From Chondrosia reniformis (Eukaryota; Porifera; Demospongiae; Chondrillida; Chondrillidae), in the NCBI GenBank assembly GCA_947172415.1, contig OX359198.1, forward strand, positions 4,123,401-4,187,400: a stretch of DNA of 64,000 bases, read 5' to 3'. Below are positions 1 through 12,356 of this stretch, piece by piece (within the stretch, counting starts at the first letter, position 1; each line of letters begins with the position of its first letter). The translations under genes were made by a program, and so were the position numbers. Under the pieces are notes generated by a model. It saw only the letters and a list, made by a program, of their open reading frames with translations. It was not told the DNA's origin and did not search any database.

Positions 1-1385
1 TCGACACTTTCTACGTTCTTGAAGAACAGGACTAAAGTCGAGGGAGAAAACTCCAGCGCCAACGGGAGTAGGAAACGTCTTTGCGAAGCAGCCTACTCTG
101 ATATCGACGAAGCTCTGTACAGATGATTTCTGATGGCATGCCAAAACGCTGTCCCCATCAATGGTCCATTGATGATGAAAAAAGCAGAGAAATTTGCTGA
201 GAATCTCGGGCACGGTGAGTTTAAAGCCACGACGAGTTGGCTCCAACGATTCAAGACTCACAAAGGAATTGTTTCAAAGCAATTTGTGGTGAGTCAGCTG
301 CCACTGATACCTCTGTTGTTGTCAGCTGGAAAAACAGGCTCTCTGGTTTGTTGGAAGGATACTCTCCGGACTGCATTTACAATGTGGATGAAACCGGACT
401 CTTCTACAGATGCTTACCAAATCGCACTTTAACCTTCAAAGGAGAACATTGCCATGGAGGTAAGATGTCCAAAGAACGGCTTACATTGCTGCTCGGTGCC
501 AGCATGGATGGCTCTGATAAAATTGATCCTTTAATCATTGGAAAGTCTGCAAGGCCACGATGCTTTAGAACGACTGGAAGAATCCCTCTTCCTTATCAGT
601 CAAATTCAACTGCATGAATGACTGGAGCAATATGGCAGCAATGGATTAAAGGATTCAACTCCAGAATGAAGCAACTTGATAAGAAGGTCATCCTTTTCAT
701 TGACAATTGTCCTGGACATCCTGAAGTGAATGACCTCTCCAATGTAACTGTCCAGTACTTACCACCTCAGACCACATCACATCTGCAGCCTTGTGATCAA
801 GGCATCATTCAGTGTTTTAAAAGACACTACAGACAATTGCTTCTACAGCAGCACATCATTGCCGTTGAAAGGAAGGAAGATTTCAAACCGACAGTACTGG
901 ATGCCATGATCTACACCCAGACTGCCTGGGAGAAAGTAACAGCAAGTACCATAGCAAATTGCTTTCGGCATGCAGGTTTTTGTCATCCAGCAGGTGTGAA
1001 TAATTTTCCAACTAAAGAAGACCAACCTGAGGACTCAGTACAGGATTTAGTACAGCATGCTTGTCTACTTGCGGGTATAGAGACCTCAAATTGTGAAGGC
1101 TACACTGAAATTGATGCAGAAGTGGCAACTTCTGGTACTCTGTCTGATGAGGAGATTGCTTCACAGGTGCAGCAGGATAAGACCCAGCAGGATAGAGAAG
1201 ATGAAGATTCGGATGATGATGAGCTACCTACCCCTCCATCAAAAGATGCTGTAAGCGATGCGTTTCAAACCTTGAAGATGCACTTTCTGTGCAAAGACCC
1301 AAGCAAAATAAAAGATCTTTTAGCTTTAGAGACAGCCATAGTATGGGTAAAGAACCAAACGACATTAAATGACTTTTTCTCTTGA
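1..1385 (+). pseudogene. Tigger/pogo-family DDE transposase, broken, left end outside window
   Basis: The translation reads as a Tigger (TIGD-like) transposase whose N-terminus lies outside the window. A CENP-B-type helix-turn-helix region (KKAEKFAENLGHGEF, TSWLQRFK) is followed by the DDE_1 core. The three catalytic Asp contexts are visible: NVDETGLF near 390, FIDNCPGHP near 700 and PCDQGI near 800. The C-terminus LNDFFS is typical of the family. The copy is dead. A TGA at 124-126 and a TGA at 615-617 both fall where the family usually has Trp, and a frameshift lies near 275-290 between the DNA-binding and catalytic parts. I am sure of the family but not of the subfamily. Confidence 0.9.
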
Positions 1386-1617
1386 CTTGACCAAACAGTA
1401 CACAATTCAGTTGCATAACTTGACATTTATTATGCTTTGATATTTTGTGTTTTGTGTATGCAGTTCATTTTTAGTGTATCAATGTGTTTATATGCATGTA
1501 TATATATACACTATTGGATCATTACATTACATATATGGAGATCTGATAACAAGAAATACTGTTAACGAGAAATGATTTGGCTTGCACCGTGAATTTCTCG
1601 TTAACCAGTTTTCACTG
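1386..1617 (+). repeat. 3' end and terminal inverted repeat of the Tigger element
   Basis: After the transposase stop there is AT-rich DNA and then a terminal sequence whose reverse complement begins CAGTGAAAACTGGTTAACG. This is the usual CAGTRNAA start of Tigger/pogo inverted repeats. The element would end at 1617, followed by the TA target dinucleotide at 1618-1619. Inside the end, 1560-1569 and 1596-1605 form a small palindrome (GTTAACGAGAAA against TTTCTCGTTAAC). The matching 5' repeat is outside the window. Confidence 0.75.
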
Positions 1618-1619
1618 TA

Positions 1620-1990
1620 CTTCTGTTGCCGTTACTATATACTACTGTTACAGTGACTGCCACCGTTATCGTGTATACTACCGTAACTGTGATTACTAAT
1701 ATTAGCATGACTACTACTGTTGCTGTGACTACTACCATAACTGTGCATACTGACATTATGGTGACTACTACCGTTTCAGTAACTATATGCTAATCATACA
1801 GTGACTACTACCAATAATATGACGACTACGATTACCCTGACTACCACCCTTAACCCCAGTCACAGTGACTACTACAGAAAGCATGACTACTACTGTTATC
1901 GTGATTACTACCATGTCCTTGAATACTACCGTCACCATGACTCTCTGCGATTATTATCACTATTGTTAGTGTGACCTTTACTGTTAAGGT
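1620..1990. repeat. Degenerate minisatellite, ACTACTACC(A/G)TTAC-type units, block A
   Basis: Imperfect tandem units of about 18-24 bp built on GTGACTACTACCGTTACT run from the end of the Tigger element to about 1990. The same motif, in the same orientation, returns at 4560-4990 on the far side of a LINE. The units are diverged and not in a constant coding frame. I see no gene here. Confidence 0.8.
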
Positions 1991-2109
1991 GCCCAGTAGA
2001 AGATTGGAAAATTATAAAAAGTGATGTAGTGATAACAAGACATTTGACCGATTTAAAGATAAAATGGCCATATGAGTCCGTATTGAATCAAATTATGATA
2101 ATGAATACA

Positions 2110-4560
2110 TGAAAAATAAGCCATGTGAATGGCATATTATATGAAGTTAAAAATTAAGAATATCAGTATGATTTAACATAGGAGATAAAGTTATTAAGAG
2201 TGTTGTCATCATTCTTAGACTATCAGGTAGCGATTTCCAGAACCTTGTGTGAATGTCTTTTGTCTGAGGTTGAGGAAGATGAAGAGCATCATGTATTAAC
2301 AGTTGTTTATTATATTTTGGTTGATGGAAGACGCTGGATCCAAAAGAGGGTCCAAATAGCCTGGACAAAGAAGGTTTAGAGTGATAAAGCTAATATGGAC
2401 CTCCCTTCTGGCAAGAAGTGAATACCAGTTAAGGTGACTTCTAACGAATGTAGCAGATTTGGACTATGAATGATTCGTCCTGCAAGTTCTGCGGCTTCTC
2501 TATCTTTCCAGCCTACCATCTGCACAACAATTTCATATATAAAACATCACAATAGTCAAGTGATGGAAGTTCAGTAAATGCCATTAAGACATGCCTTGAC
2601 AGGAACTAGGACAGATGTCTAACCAAATAATTGTTTCTGGAAAATTTATTTGTGACAGATGCTATATGCTTTTCCCAAATAAGCTGTTAGTTAACCATTA
2701 CACCCAGGAATTTAAAAGTGAACCCCTTTTAAATTTGGGTATGATTTCCAGAGTATATAGGAGGATGTTTTCTGCCACAATGGAGAAGCATGCATATGGT
2801 TTTCTGTAGGTTCAAGTGAAGTAAGTTCCTCAACATCCAATCGCAACAGTTTTTCAAAGCTGCCATTGAAGTTTTACAAATTTTAGTAACAGAAGAGCCT
2901 ACAACATACACTGTGGTGTCATCTGCAAAGAGGATTAAGGTGCAGTCCAAACCACATGCAGATGGGAGGTCATTGACAAGGACAGAGAATAGGCTAGAAC
3001 CCTTAACAGACCCTTTGGAACACCAGCGTTTACCAGTACAGTTGAAGAATTTGTATCACCTATTACTGTACATTGTTTTCGATTGCATTAATACCATTGT
3101 GAAGAGGATGGATGACAGTGTAGATATACAGAGAACCCCAGATAATCCGCCACAATTCATTCAAGCAAAAGAATTTATTACACAATAGTATTTACAGCCA
3201 GCTATATATGATATATTTGCTCCTACGGTGCTATTGAACTGTTCCTCTTATAGTCACACTTGGTTTTCTGCTGGGCGATTGTCAAGTTAGTTCTGGAAAC
3301 CTTAGCGGCCATCTCAAAGATTTATTTCGTACGATTAAATTCTTGACAAAAGCAGCAGATTACGAAGGTGGAAAATAAATAATAAAAGTAAAATAATAAT
3401 GTGCGGTTAAGGTGAGAAAAATGGTGGATGACAGATTCGGTAGTTGGCAGATTACATAGGTTCTTGTAGTATGCAAATGAAATTGTTCTATACAAACTCA
3501 GGTGGATTAGGCATTCTGGCGTATTAAGTGGGGGTGGATTATCCAGGTTACACTGTATGAACATTATAATCTACAGTGTCAAATGCTTTTAGTCATATCA
3601 AGAAACAGTACACTAACATAGAGACCATTATTAAGTGTCCAGTACCAATAATCAGTAACTCTCAACAGTATTGTTGCAGTGGAATGCCTCTTCCTAAATT
3701 CAGATTGAAGAAGTATAGAAGACAGTTTCCCTCAAGATAAGAAGAAATTTGGGTAATACACATTCAATAAGCTTATTACCAGTTGGTAACAAGGACATAG
3801 GTCGATATTCTAAAGTAAATCTTTAACACAACCTTTAAAGAGTGGTTTATTCCATAGTTTTTTCCATTTAAGGGAAAACAGGATTGGATAAAGAAACGTT
3901 AATGATATTAGTTAACGGTCTGGCAACACTAGATCTTGCCATTTTTAGAGCAAAAGGTGTATGGAATGTTGTCAGGTACACTATTTTTGTTGGTCTCAAT
4001 TGAATTTAGCAAATTCAAACAGTCATCAATCAAAATTAAATGGATTTCAAATGGATTAGAAGCTCTGGTAGGAGATTGAGGTAAGTTTCTAGTAGCTGAG
4101 CAATGGGATGAGATAGCATTGAAATGCTTGTTAGGCCTGTTAGCCAGAATAAGTGCATCAAAGTTAAATGAGTCAAAACTGGATGCTGGCTGTGGTATAG
4201 AATATAGACTTCAAACAAGACCGCAATATAGCAAGTGAAGTTGACTTGCCAATAAGCTGTTCATAATAAGACTTCTAACTCTTACGAAGAAGCCTGGTAA
4301 CTCTGTTTCTTTGATGCTTATAAGCCGCCCAGTCTATAGATTATAAAGACTTCTTAAAATGGTAAAGAAGTTTATTACATAAATCAATGGTGGTATGAAT
4401 AAATGGTGTAATCCAAGGTAAAGCCTTATTACGTTATACGAATCTTTCAAGGGAGCATGTTTATTTAGGTAGCTATATATATATAGGCAGACAGTTTTCA
4501 AAGACATTAATCTTTTCATCAGGTGAGTCTAAACTATCAATAGTTGACCAAGGATATTCC
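2110..4560 (-). mobile_element. LINE (CR1/L2-like non-LTR retrotransposon) remnant, 5'-truncated
   Basis: Reading the minus strand from about 4,560 down, the order is that of the ORF2 of CR1/L2-like LINEs. First comes the linker before the reverse transcriptase (LNKHAPLKD; YKHQRNRVTRLLRKS). Then come RT motifs SEFRKRHST and VLFLDMTKAFDTVD, a region resembling VPxGSxxGxLLF, and the catalytic FADDTTVY near 2,915. The family C-terminus FWKSLPDSLR lies near 2,250. Many stops and frameshifts break the reading frame. The endonuclease domain is missing, so the copy is 5'-truncated, as is usual for LINEs. Family assignment rests on motifs only. Confidence 0.8.
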
Positions 4561-4990
4561 TGACAACTACCGTTTCCATGACTGCTGCCCTCACAGTCAC
4601 TACTACATGTATAATTAACCTGACTGCTACTGTTCCCATGGCTACTACCATTACCATAACTACTACAGTTACTGTGACTCCCACCATCACTGTAACTAAC
4701 ACATTTACCATGACAACTACCGTTAGCCACAGTTAACTTGGCTACCACAGTTACTATAACTACAACCATTTTGGTGACTGCTACAATCATGGTAAATAAC
4801 TACTGTAACCGTTTATACTACCATTACTATGACTACTACCATTACAATGAACTACTTCCGTTATCTTAACTACTACCTTTAACGTGACTACTACCATTGC
4901 CATAACTACTATCGTTACAGTGACTACTACCATAACAGTGAATACTATTAGTACATTACAGTGACTACTACCATTACTGTAAATACTTAG
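4560..4990. repeat. Degenerate minisatellite, block B (same family as block A)
   Basis: Tandem imperfect units such as GTGACTACTACCATTACAGT continue from the 5' end of the LINE remnant to about 4990. Val-rich open frames on the minus strand here are by-products of the repeat. Orientation and unit match block A at 1620-1990. Confidence 0.85.
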
Positions 4991-5279
4991 TAATATTAGT
5001 AATAAAGATATATAGTAACTACTAAAATAGTCTGGTGTAGTATAAATTTTAACAGTTTGTGGCATGTAGAAAAGAGAGGAATGATGATTATAAGTTGACA
5101 AAAAGTTTGGTTTAGAGTGATATATGAGATTCGTTGACCGCCAGATCAGTAGATGTTGGAAAACGAGGAATTTAGTTTTGTCTTGACCTGGAACCTCGGA
5201 TGGATAGGATGGATGACCTTAGAAGTGAGAGTGAGAGATGGCATCTTGCCAGCCCATTGTTGATGCATAGGGTTGTTGC
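4991..5279. other. No gene seen; AT-rich spacer between minisatellite and retroelement
   Basis: This is short AT-rich DNA with no supported coding region. It may include the 3' untranslated tail of the minus-strand retroelement that follows, but I see no terminal motif. Confidence 0.4.
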
Positions 5280-7900
5280 CGTTTGTCAGCTAGCTTTGAA
5301 TCTGCTATAGAAAATGGATGCCTGTCTGCCCATACTACCTCTGGTACTGAAAATGAGTTTGTTGAACAACCCGTGTTCAACCTCAATTACTCGTTGTTCA
5401 TAGGCTCTCTTATTCTGTCTTTCGTTAAGGGTGAAGCAAGATGATAAAGTTAACTTCTGGTTGGACTTGGCGTGGAGGGTTGAAAACCTTGACATCAAAT
5501 AATGCCTTTTGTCCATTGCCCCAGAACTTCCTGACAGCTATATCCGCTCTAGCTTCATCTTCTTGGTTGGCTGTAACGTGGTTGAGGACCTCACCAGTGA
5601 GGGGTTGGAGCACTGGTTCTAAACTGACGTCATGGCATACCTCTGTTAGGAGGATGACTGAGATTCATGATCTCATTGTGACTGATGGTGGGAAAAGCAC
5701 CACAGTGGCAGTTAAGAGCATGGTCAATGGTAAAGGTTTTACTGTACACACATTTAGAGCGCATCCTTTCAGGTAGCCAGCCATGTCGATATCGTAGACT
5801 TAATGCATCCTTAAACTCACTCTTAGATAGTGAAAACCCATATTTCTCCATAGGCAGAGTAGTTAGCCAACTGTATGCCCCCTTGTCTTGAGCAAGTTCC
5901 GCTGCTTCAGCTAAATGGTGTGGCAGGTCAAGGAGAGTGGCCTTTTCAACTTCCTGCTTTTTTCTTTCTGACTTGATTTATTGCTTTATGTGCCTTTGTT
6001 CAGCAGATGAGTGTTCAGTGAAGGAGGGCTGGTATTGTTGTATCAGATTAGCTATAGGGCGGCATATGTCCAATGAAGACTGGTAAAGGGAGGGGAAGAC
6101 TTCAGTGAGGTTAGCAATTGCCAAGCCTCCAAGTCGACATGGGAGTGCTAGCAGTTCCCGTTCAAGGTCAGAAATATTTGATCTTCCGGTGAGTGCAGGA
6201 AGAAATTTGTTTCTGATGATGTCTTCAATTGGTGAGAGGAGGTTATCAATGTCACGTGTAGTCCTCATTGCATAATTCAAACCATGGATAAACCCACAGT
6301 AAGCTGCATGGGCTTCAGTCAGGGCAGAGAGTGTGTAACTGGAGTAACCATCCTTGGACCTTTTTTGAAAAAAGATTTCTAAAAACTCGGTCTTTCCAAT
6401 AGCAGATTCGAGGTGTTTTTGGCCACTGCTGGTAAGGTTCACTCCATAGCTTGTAAATATTTCTTGGACAGTTTCCAGTTGTTCCTCCTTAACAATCAAC
6501 CAGGTCCTGGTTGCGTAGGGGTGATACCCAAATGCTGGACCAAGTACATTGAGCTTCTCCCATCAAGTCAGAAGACTGGTAGGACCACCCCATGTGGAGG
6601 CATAATCCGCAATCATAGCTGGTGGGCAAGATGGTTGAGTTGACGGATAAGAGGGACCACTTGTGTCGGCTTGTGTGGTTCCTTCTGATGAAGGAGTGTT
6701 TCACCTTCAATGAAATGGCTGGAATCCTTTCTATAGGTGTTAGTAAGGACAATGGTGAGAGATGGACAAAAGTGATGGATGTTGAGGAGGGAAGTTTGGC
6801 GATTCAGCATGTTAAAGGCATTTGAGGTATCTACAAGTAACACCGCCTCACATCTAGGGTCTTAGAAGATAGCTTTCATTGCAAAAACTCCAACTTCACA
6901 GCCTGCTTCTTGTCCAGCACACTGTTGGGTGGTGCCAGCTATTTCCTTGATTTCATCGTAAATGGCAGCAATGATGGTCTCACTAATTATTCTTCTGGGC
7001 ACTTCTCCTACATCAATGGTTCTAACGCCTGCTTTTTGTCCAGGGTAATTAGCCTGCAGGCCATGAGGCTGCTTAAACCATTTGGATAAACAGATTGGGT
7101 GGAATTTTTTTGCAACAAGAGCAAGACTTGCGCAGAGATCATTTGAGACTAGTGGGAAAGAGGTACATATCCTTTTCCAAAAACTAGTATCAGCACCAAA
7201 TGGACCAGCACCGGCTCTTGTTCTCAGGACTGCTTTTTGAATGGATTTAGCATCAATGCAATCAGACACAATTGGGTGGAAGTCTCTCTCTTGTTTATTT
7301 AAGACAGCATATTGGTTGAAAACACCTTTTGCTGGGTGTATTGCCTTCAATTCCTCCAAGATAGTCCTACCTGTACTTCCTCTTGCAGAGTGCACTTTGC
7401 AGATTTTGTCATTTATGGATAAAATGGTGGCTTCAGACGATGACAACAGTCTCATTGCAACTCTCACTCTACCTTGTTTCATTAGCATGGAGAAGGACCC
7501 TACCAGACTGTTCTTTCTGTAGGGACGAGAAGATGGTAACCTTTGTTGGATGATTTGGCCCTCTCGCAAGAGTTCAGAGATATTTCCCTCTTTCCAAAGT
7601 ACCAGCCTCCTCTCAAGGCAATGAATGTGATCCTTAATCTTGATGTGGTTTCAGGAGAAGAAGCGGGGGTAATACCATTGCAGCTGACAAGGCTGCTGAC
7701 TCCAAAGTGTTTGACTCTCCATAGGCTCGAAACAGCCGGGACAACTCCGAGACAAATGCCTTCCAAGATGGGACTGAAAACATGTTGTTTCACCAGTGAA
7801 CAACTTCCTTATAAGCGTTGCTTACTAGATCAACAAAGGATTGGCTGTCGACTGAGTCGCTCCATCGAAAGCTGGGCTTGGTGAGAGGAAGAAATGATGG
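5280..7900 (-). mobile_element. Second retroelement remnant: RT plus C-terminal Cys-His and nuclease-like region
   Basis: The minus strand encodes a broken polyprotein of a type abundant in cnidarian and sponge genomes. In order: an N-terminal part (near 7,800-7,500) with possible zinc-finger Cys residues, a region before the RT (7,569-6,862; GVRTIDVGEVPRRIISE, CAGQEAGCEVGVFAMKAIF), RT motif A (VDTSNAFNMLNRQ, about 6,835), and a thumb/connection region (LTGRSNISDLERELLALP, LGGLAIANL, about 6,200). It ends with a Cys-His cluster (CHCGAFPTISHNEI, about 5,690) and KALFDVKVFNP (about 5,500), which resembles the restriction-like nuclease of R2-type LINEs. Where the family has (Y/F)ADD, this copy reads IADY (about 6,605), so it is inactive. 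Stops and frame changes are frequent. Placement near R2-type elements is inference. Confidence 0.7.
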
Positions 7901-9440
7901 AAGTTTCTAGCTATCGTCACCATCGTCAGGGGCATATCAAGAATCCTCAAAAGAGACATAGGTTGTAGAGGGAGATTAAACCTGTAGAGTAGAATTAGTG
8001 GCTGGTACAGGGAGAGATTGGCTTATCTGTATGCTTTCCATTTGAATTTCACATATTCCGACTCTGTTTGGCTGACAATTCAAACACTCTCTTTTTAGGC
8101 TGAGGTTTAATTTTTAAATCAGTTAAAGGTGAATTAACAGGTCTTCTGTTGTACTCCTTGATGTGTGATCGTATTGCTTCAGAAACACCATACTGTACAA
8201 AAGAGATACATATATTATAGGCAATTCAAGTAAGCTAGTAATCTTTCATAGCAAAAAATGCTATATATGTATAATTAATGAATTTCACAATATTGAATCA
8301 GTTCACGTCACGGCCTTCTATATACCATATTCCTCAATGCAAGAATGTATTCCTTGCATGCATGTGGAATTAAGTTATTGTCTTGAGGACATTAAGATTC
8401 AGCAAAATATACACTTGCCATTGATCATTAGTGCCAATGAAAAACACTATACTAACTAACTAACCATTATGCATGTTATTTACTAGAAGTACACTAACAT
8501 CAGGGCTGAAAATCCATGTTAAAAATAAAAGAAAAAAGAAAATGAGAAAAACAGAAAAAATAAAAGAAACAAGTATTTCGAGTGCTGCCGCCCCCCGAAT
8601 TAACTCGAACTACTTTGCCGCATCATTGGGATTTAATATATATATTCGTAATACTAACGATTGAGGACACTTAAGTGTCCTGAAATTTATAAATAACGAT
8701 GGAAAAGCTTCGTTAACTATAGCTTCCTAAATGCTGCCATTTGCAAAAATGATGTATTGATGTATAAATTATGTGTTACAAACGTTGCCTATGAACTCGT
8801 ATTATACATATATTGACGTATAAAATAAGTGTTATAATAGTTGCGTATGAACCCGAATTATATATATACATATATTTATATATATATATATCAGAGAGTA
8901 TGGTAGAACTCTCTATGGAGGGATGGTACGGGTTGTTTTGTTTTCCCCATACATTGGTATAGGAGCGAAAATGCGAAATAGGCTGAAAATCGCCGAAAAA
9001 AAGCTATGTATAGTTAAAAATACACCAGCCATGCTATAAACTGGCCTTAAAGGCAAGCGACCGTGTTCCGCTAGCAAATGAGCGAACTTTGAACTATCCC
9101 ATTTTCATTTTCTTTTTTTCATCTTCTTCATCTTCTTCATCTTCTTTGCCCGCTGTAACTAAACAAGGAAATTAGTTTTCAGGCTACTTCTGAAGCCAAA
9201 ATACTCCAAAGTTTCCACGCTGTATTCTTTTGCAGAAGCGAGAGCCATAACATTATTATTGAGCATGACGGTTTTCGTGGCCCAAGAGTCAAGGCTTCGA
9301 TAAATTTGCCATTTTAATGACGTCATATTCAGTCGAAGATTGCGAAACCAAAATGGTCTATTATATAATTCCTAGCTTATGCTCCATAAAAAATACAGAA
9401 ACTAGAGAATAATAAAAAATTTCTACAAAAATAGTAGAAG
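7901..9440. other. No gene seen; AT-rich, simple repeats
   Basis: Only short chance open frames occur. Simple-sequence features include a TA-rich run near 8,866-8,892 and a TTC/TCTTCA run near 9,109-9,150. One dispersed repeat lies inside at 8,686-8,870. Confidence 0.5.
8686..8870 (+). repeat. Dispersed repeat, inverted copy at 31,700-31,845
   Basis: The segment shares blocks such as ATGTATTGATGTATAAATTA, AGCTTCCT and TATGAACCCG with the reverse complement of 31,700-31,845. The second half (8,815-8,865) looks like a diverged tandem duplicate of the first. The family is not identified. Confidence 0.65.
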
Positions 9441-9449
9441 ATGTAGGGA

Positions 9450-10240
9450 TGGCACAAAAGCACATAAACAAGAAAGGGATGTTACACAGTGAAGCATTAG
9501 CTATGCATGAATCCTACAAGCAAGGGTGTGGTATGATTCATGCTACAAGAAATTCCTCTTCAAGGGATAGTTTAAATTTTCGTCAAAGAACAGATGAGCT
9601 TTCTGGATTACCTTGCCAAGCAAGTGTAATTGATGGCCCTAAAAAGTTTAACAAGGCAAGAAACACAGAATATGCAAGTAATCCAGTGCAGAATTTAGTT
9701 TTCTTCTTATTACATCTAAGAAGAGCCAAAATCGATTCAGAGAAAGTTACCTTTAATTTGCTGTTCATTTCCATTGATATCATGGCTATTTCCTTTTGTA
9801 GTTGCCTGTGTTTTTCCTCTAGTGCATTATTCTCTGCAATTACGTAATCTTCAGTCTGGGCCTCTAATTCTATCTGTTGTGATGAGCTATATCCATAAAG
9901 ACCTCAGTGGAAGTAAATACATTGTCTTCCTCTTCTGTTATTTTCTCTCTTTTCGCTGCTCTTTTCTTTCTTTCTTTGATAACTACAGGGACCTTATGGT
10001 TTTTGCTATCATTGAAGATCATAGGCACAAAATCTACATCGTTAGGATCATCTGAAGGACAACCTTAAACAAAATGCTTACCGCAAATTCGATAAGATGG
10101 CTTTGCCTTCCAACTTTCTCTCGATATTGCGTGTATCCATTGCTTCTTCTTCTGGCAGGAATGCTAAAGAATCCTATCCCTGATCCTGTTACATGACAAG
10201 TCGTACAGTTTACAATGCAACAGCTGGTAGGCATCTTCAA
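9450..10240 (-). pseudogene. THAP-domain DDE transposase (ISL2EU/Harbinger-like), N-terminal part, broken
   Basis: From an ATG at 10,240 the minus strand encodes a C2CH THAP zinc finger: CCIVNC, an aromatic/basic core, then after a frameshift RICGKHFV and GCPSDDPNDVDFVPMIF, the usual THAP end. A basic stretch and a coiled coil (QTEDYVIAENNALEEKHRQL) follow. Next comes the motif KTKFCTGLLAYSVFLALLNF and SLEEEFLVA, typical of the helical region just before a DDE_Tnp_4 catalytic domain. The catalytic domain is absent; similarity fades near 9,450. There is a stop after HFV and another in the linker. It is most like ISL2EU-type transposases; other THAP families are possible. Confidence 0.8.
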
Positions 10241-12356
10241 AATAAAATAAATTCAATCGTTCCGTATATGTTAATTCCTATTCTTTTTGTCTACAGAGGA
10301 AACCCCACAGAATGATGACGTCATTATTGAAATGGTCAATACACAAAAGGTATATATAGAAGTAATGCCTTGGCAAGTTGCCACAAATTGCCAATGTATG
10401 CCACATTTGTATTTCGTCTTGGGCTATGCATGCATGCTATGGGTGACTGATTCTCCCTTCTTAAACTTAGAATTAAATTTAGTGTGCACACACCACAGGT
10501 CAAATGTACTTTTCTTCACTTACTGTTTCTTTTACTGTTAGTCACATATTAAATAATCAAACATATATATATTATACATATATGCTCACCAACCTTTATC
10601 AACTTGATATACTTATATTACCAATTACAGCATCAATATCCTTTATCAACAAATCAATCAATTAATTAAAATGGCTTCCACTGAAATAGAAGAGATGTTT
10701 TCAAGTCAATTTCAGCAGTCCAGTAGTCCAGTCCAGTGTATGTATACTCTATTCCAACTAGTTATCCTCAAGATACACCCTTTCTATACACCCATGTTAG
10801 ATGTAGGGTGTAAAAGATATTGAGGGATATTCAATACACTCTTCAATATCCCAGTTGCTAACATTTTTTGCAGGGCTGTATTCCCAACACCCCATTTTTA
10901 ACTATGAATAAGGAAATTAGAGTAAACATTGTTGAACCCTTTCTTCTAATGTATGGCTATTTAAAGTCAAGAATAGATTGGTTGTATCAACAGAGAAGAG
11001 TTGAATCTGATATCCCTGATATATGTGGTTTTATTCAATGTTTTAACTGCTTCTAAACCTCTAATGGGGCCATTTTTGTAACTTTCAATTTTTTCTCTTT
11101 TCTTGCTAACTAAATTGTCTGTTGTCCTTTATTTGTTGCATTAGAATATGTTTCATGAACCCAGTAGAATATTAACATTGAACCTAACTTTGGGCTATAA
11201 CTCTAGATGCAAATGTTTAGTTTAGGAAAAAAACATGTGGCACAGAATATTTGCTTCTGATATAACAGAAAATGCACCAGCTCTCATATTCGATATAGAC
11301 TTACCTTGCTGTACAAGTTTTTACTTAAGGCGTTTTTCTAAAAACCCAGAGAAACTATATGGAAAGAAAATCTTCGTTAAAGAATTTTGCGCTTCAACTG
11401 AAAAGAAATGTTTGTGAAGGTTATCTCTACACCAATACATGGAAGATTGACAAAATATCTGTGGCCTACCTTCATTTACTGGCCAAAACAGACAAAAAAC
11501 CAAGTCAAATAAATATATGTTTCACTATGCATGCGTTGATAGCGTCATCCATCAACATCCGGTCTGGACAACTGACCCTAAAAGTAGGGCTCCCATATAA
11601 GCGATTCCAAAGCGGAAATGAATGTCCCCATACGAAGATGGTTCCGCAGGATATAAGGGGTAATTTGAATGTTAATGATGTCACAGTAAGTATTACACAA
11701 CTACCCCCATCCAATATAACTACCTTAAGGACAGGTTTAATTGCGAGTACGTAAGTTTGCAATTGGGCTACCCCTCACATTTTGCTGGTACTAATAATTG
11801 CAAAATTGCAAAAGTCAACCACACCAACTAGCTAGCCGATATTCAACTACTCCTAGTCCTGATTCACTGAATGTGGGAACAGTCAGCCTCGTTGATTTCA
11901 GATGTAGCTGGTGATGTAGCAGTCACACATAATAGCGCATGTGTGTTAACGTTTCATTAAACTGAGTTTGCCCTTGAACTACTAGCCAGTATGTCAGATA
12001 GTTTGAAGATTCGATGCTTTTGGTTCGAATTAATCGAAAATTCAAAATTACTATCAAGAAATATTTAATATTTGCATATATTAAGTAAGTATTGCGATTT
12101 CGACCTATATCACAAAATTAATAGTACCCGTTATTAAACCTTCCCCAATGGTAGGCAGATGCATGGAATTGTGGGGGAGAGCCTTCGCTGAGTGTAAAAT
12201 GTGCTTTAATTGTAACCGGCAAGGAGTTAGACAGATTATATCATGCGAAAGTGTTAACATTGAAGCAAATGTTTAGTCACGTGAAATTACCGGAAGACTA
12301 CAGGCATATTAAAACATTAGTGCGATTCGTCAAAGCAATTCATTAGGGCGATAAAA
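10241..12356. other. Unassigned stretch; weak exon-like pieces only
   Basis: No recognisable gene. Two pieces look slightly exon-like on the plus strand: an ATG at 10,671 opening MASTEIEEMFSSQFQQSS up to a possible donor (GT at 10,738), and a frame after a TTTTTGCAG acceptor at 10,873 that runs 61 codons to a stop at 11,056. They match no family I recognise, and their phases were not shown to join. Confidence 0.3.

Noticed and set aside
4473..5101. Val/Thr- and Ser/Gly/Asn-rich minus-strand open frames
   Set aside because: These are translation of the ACTACTACC-type minisatellite in several frames; no start context or domain.
9449..9847. 132-codon plus-strand frame
   Set aside because: It is antisense to the THAP transposase coiled-coil and pre-DDE region; no recognisable domain.
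10671..11056. Two-exon gene starting MASTEIEEMF
   Set aside because: Splice signals are only moderate, the joined product matches nothing known, and no further exons were found; noted only as an unassigned stretch.
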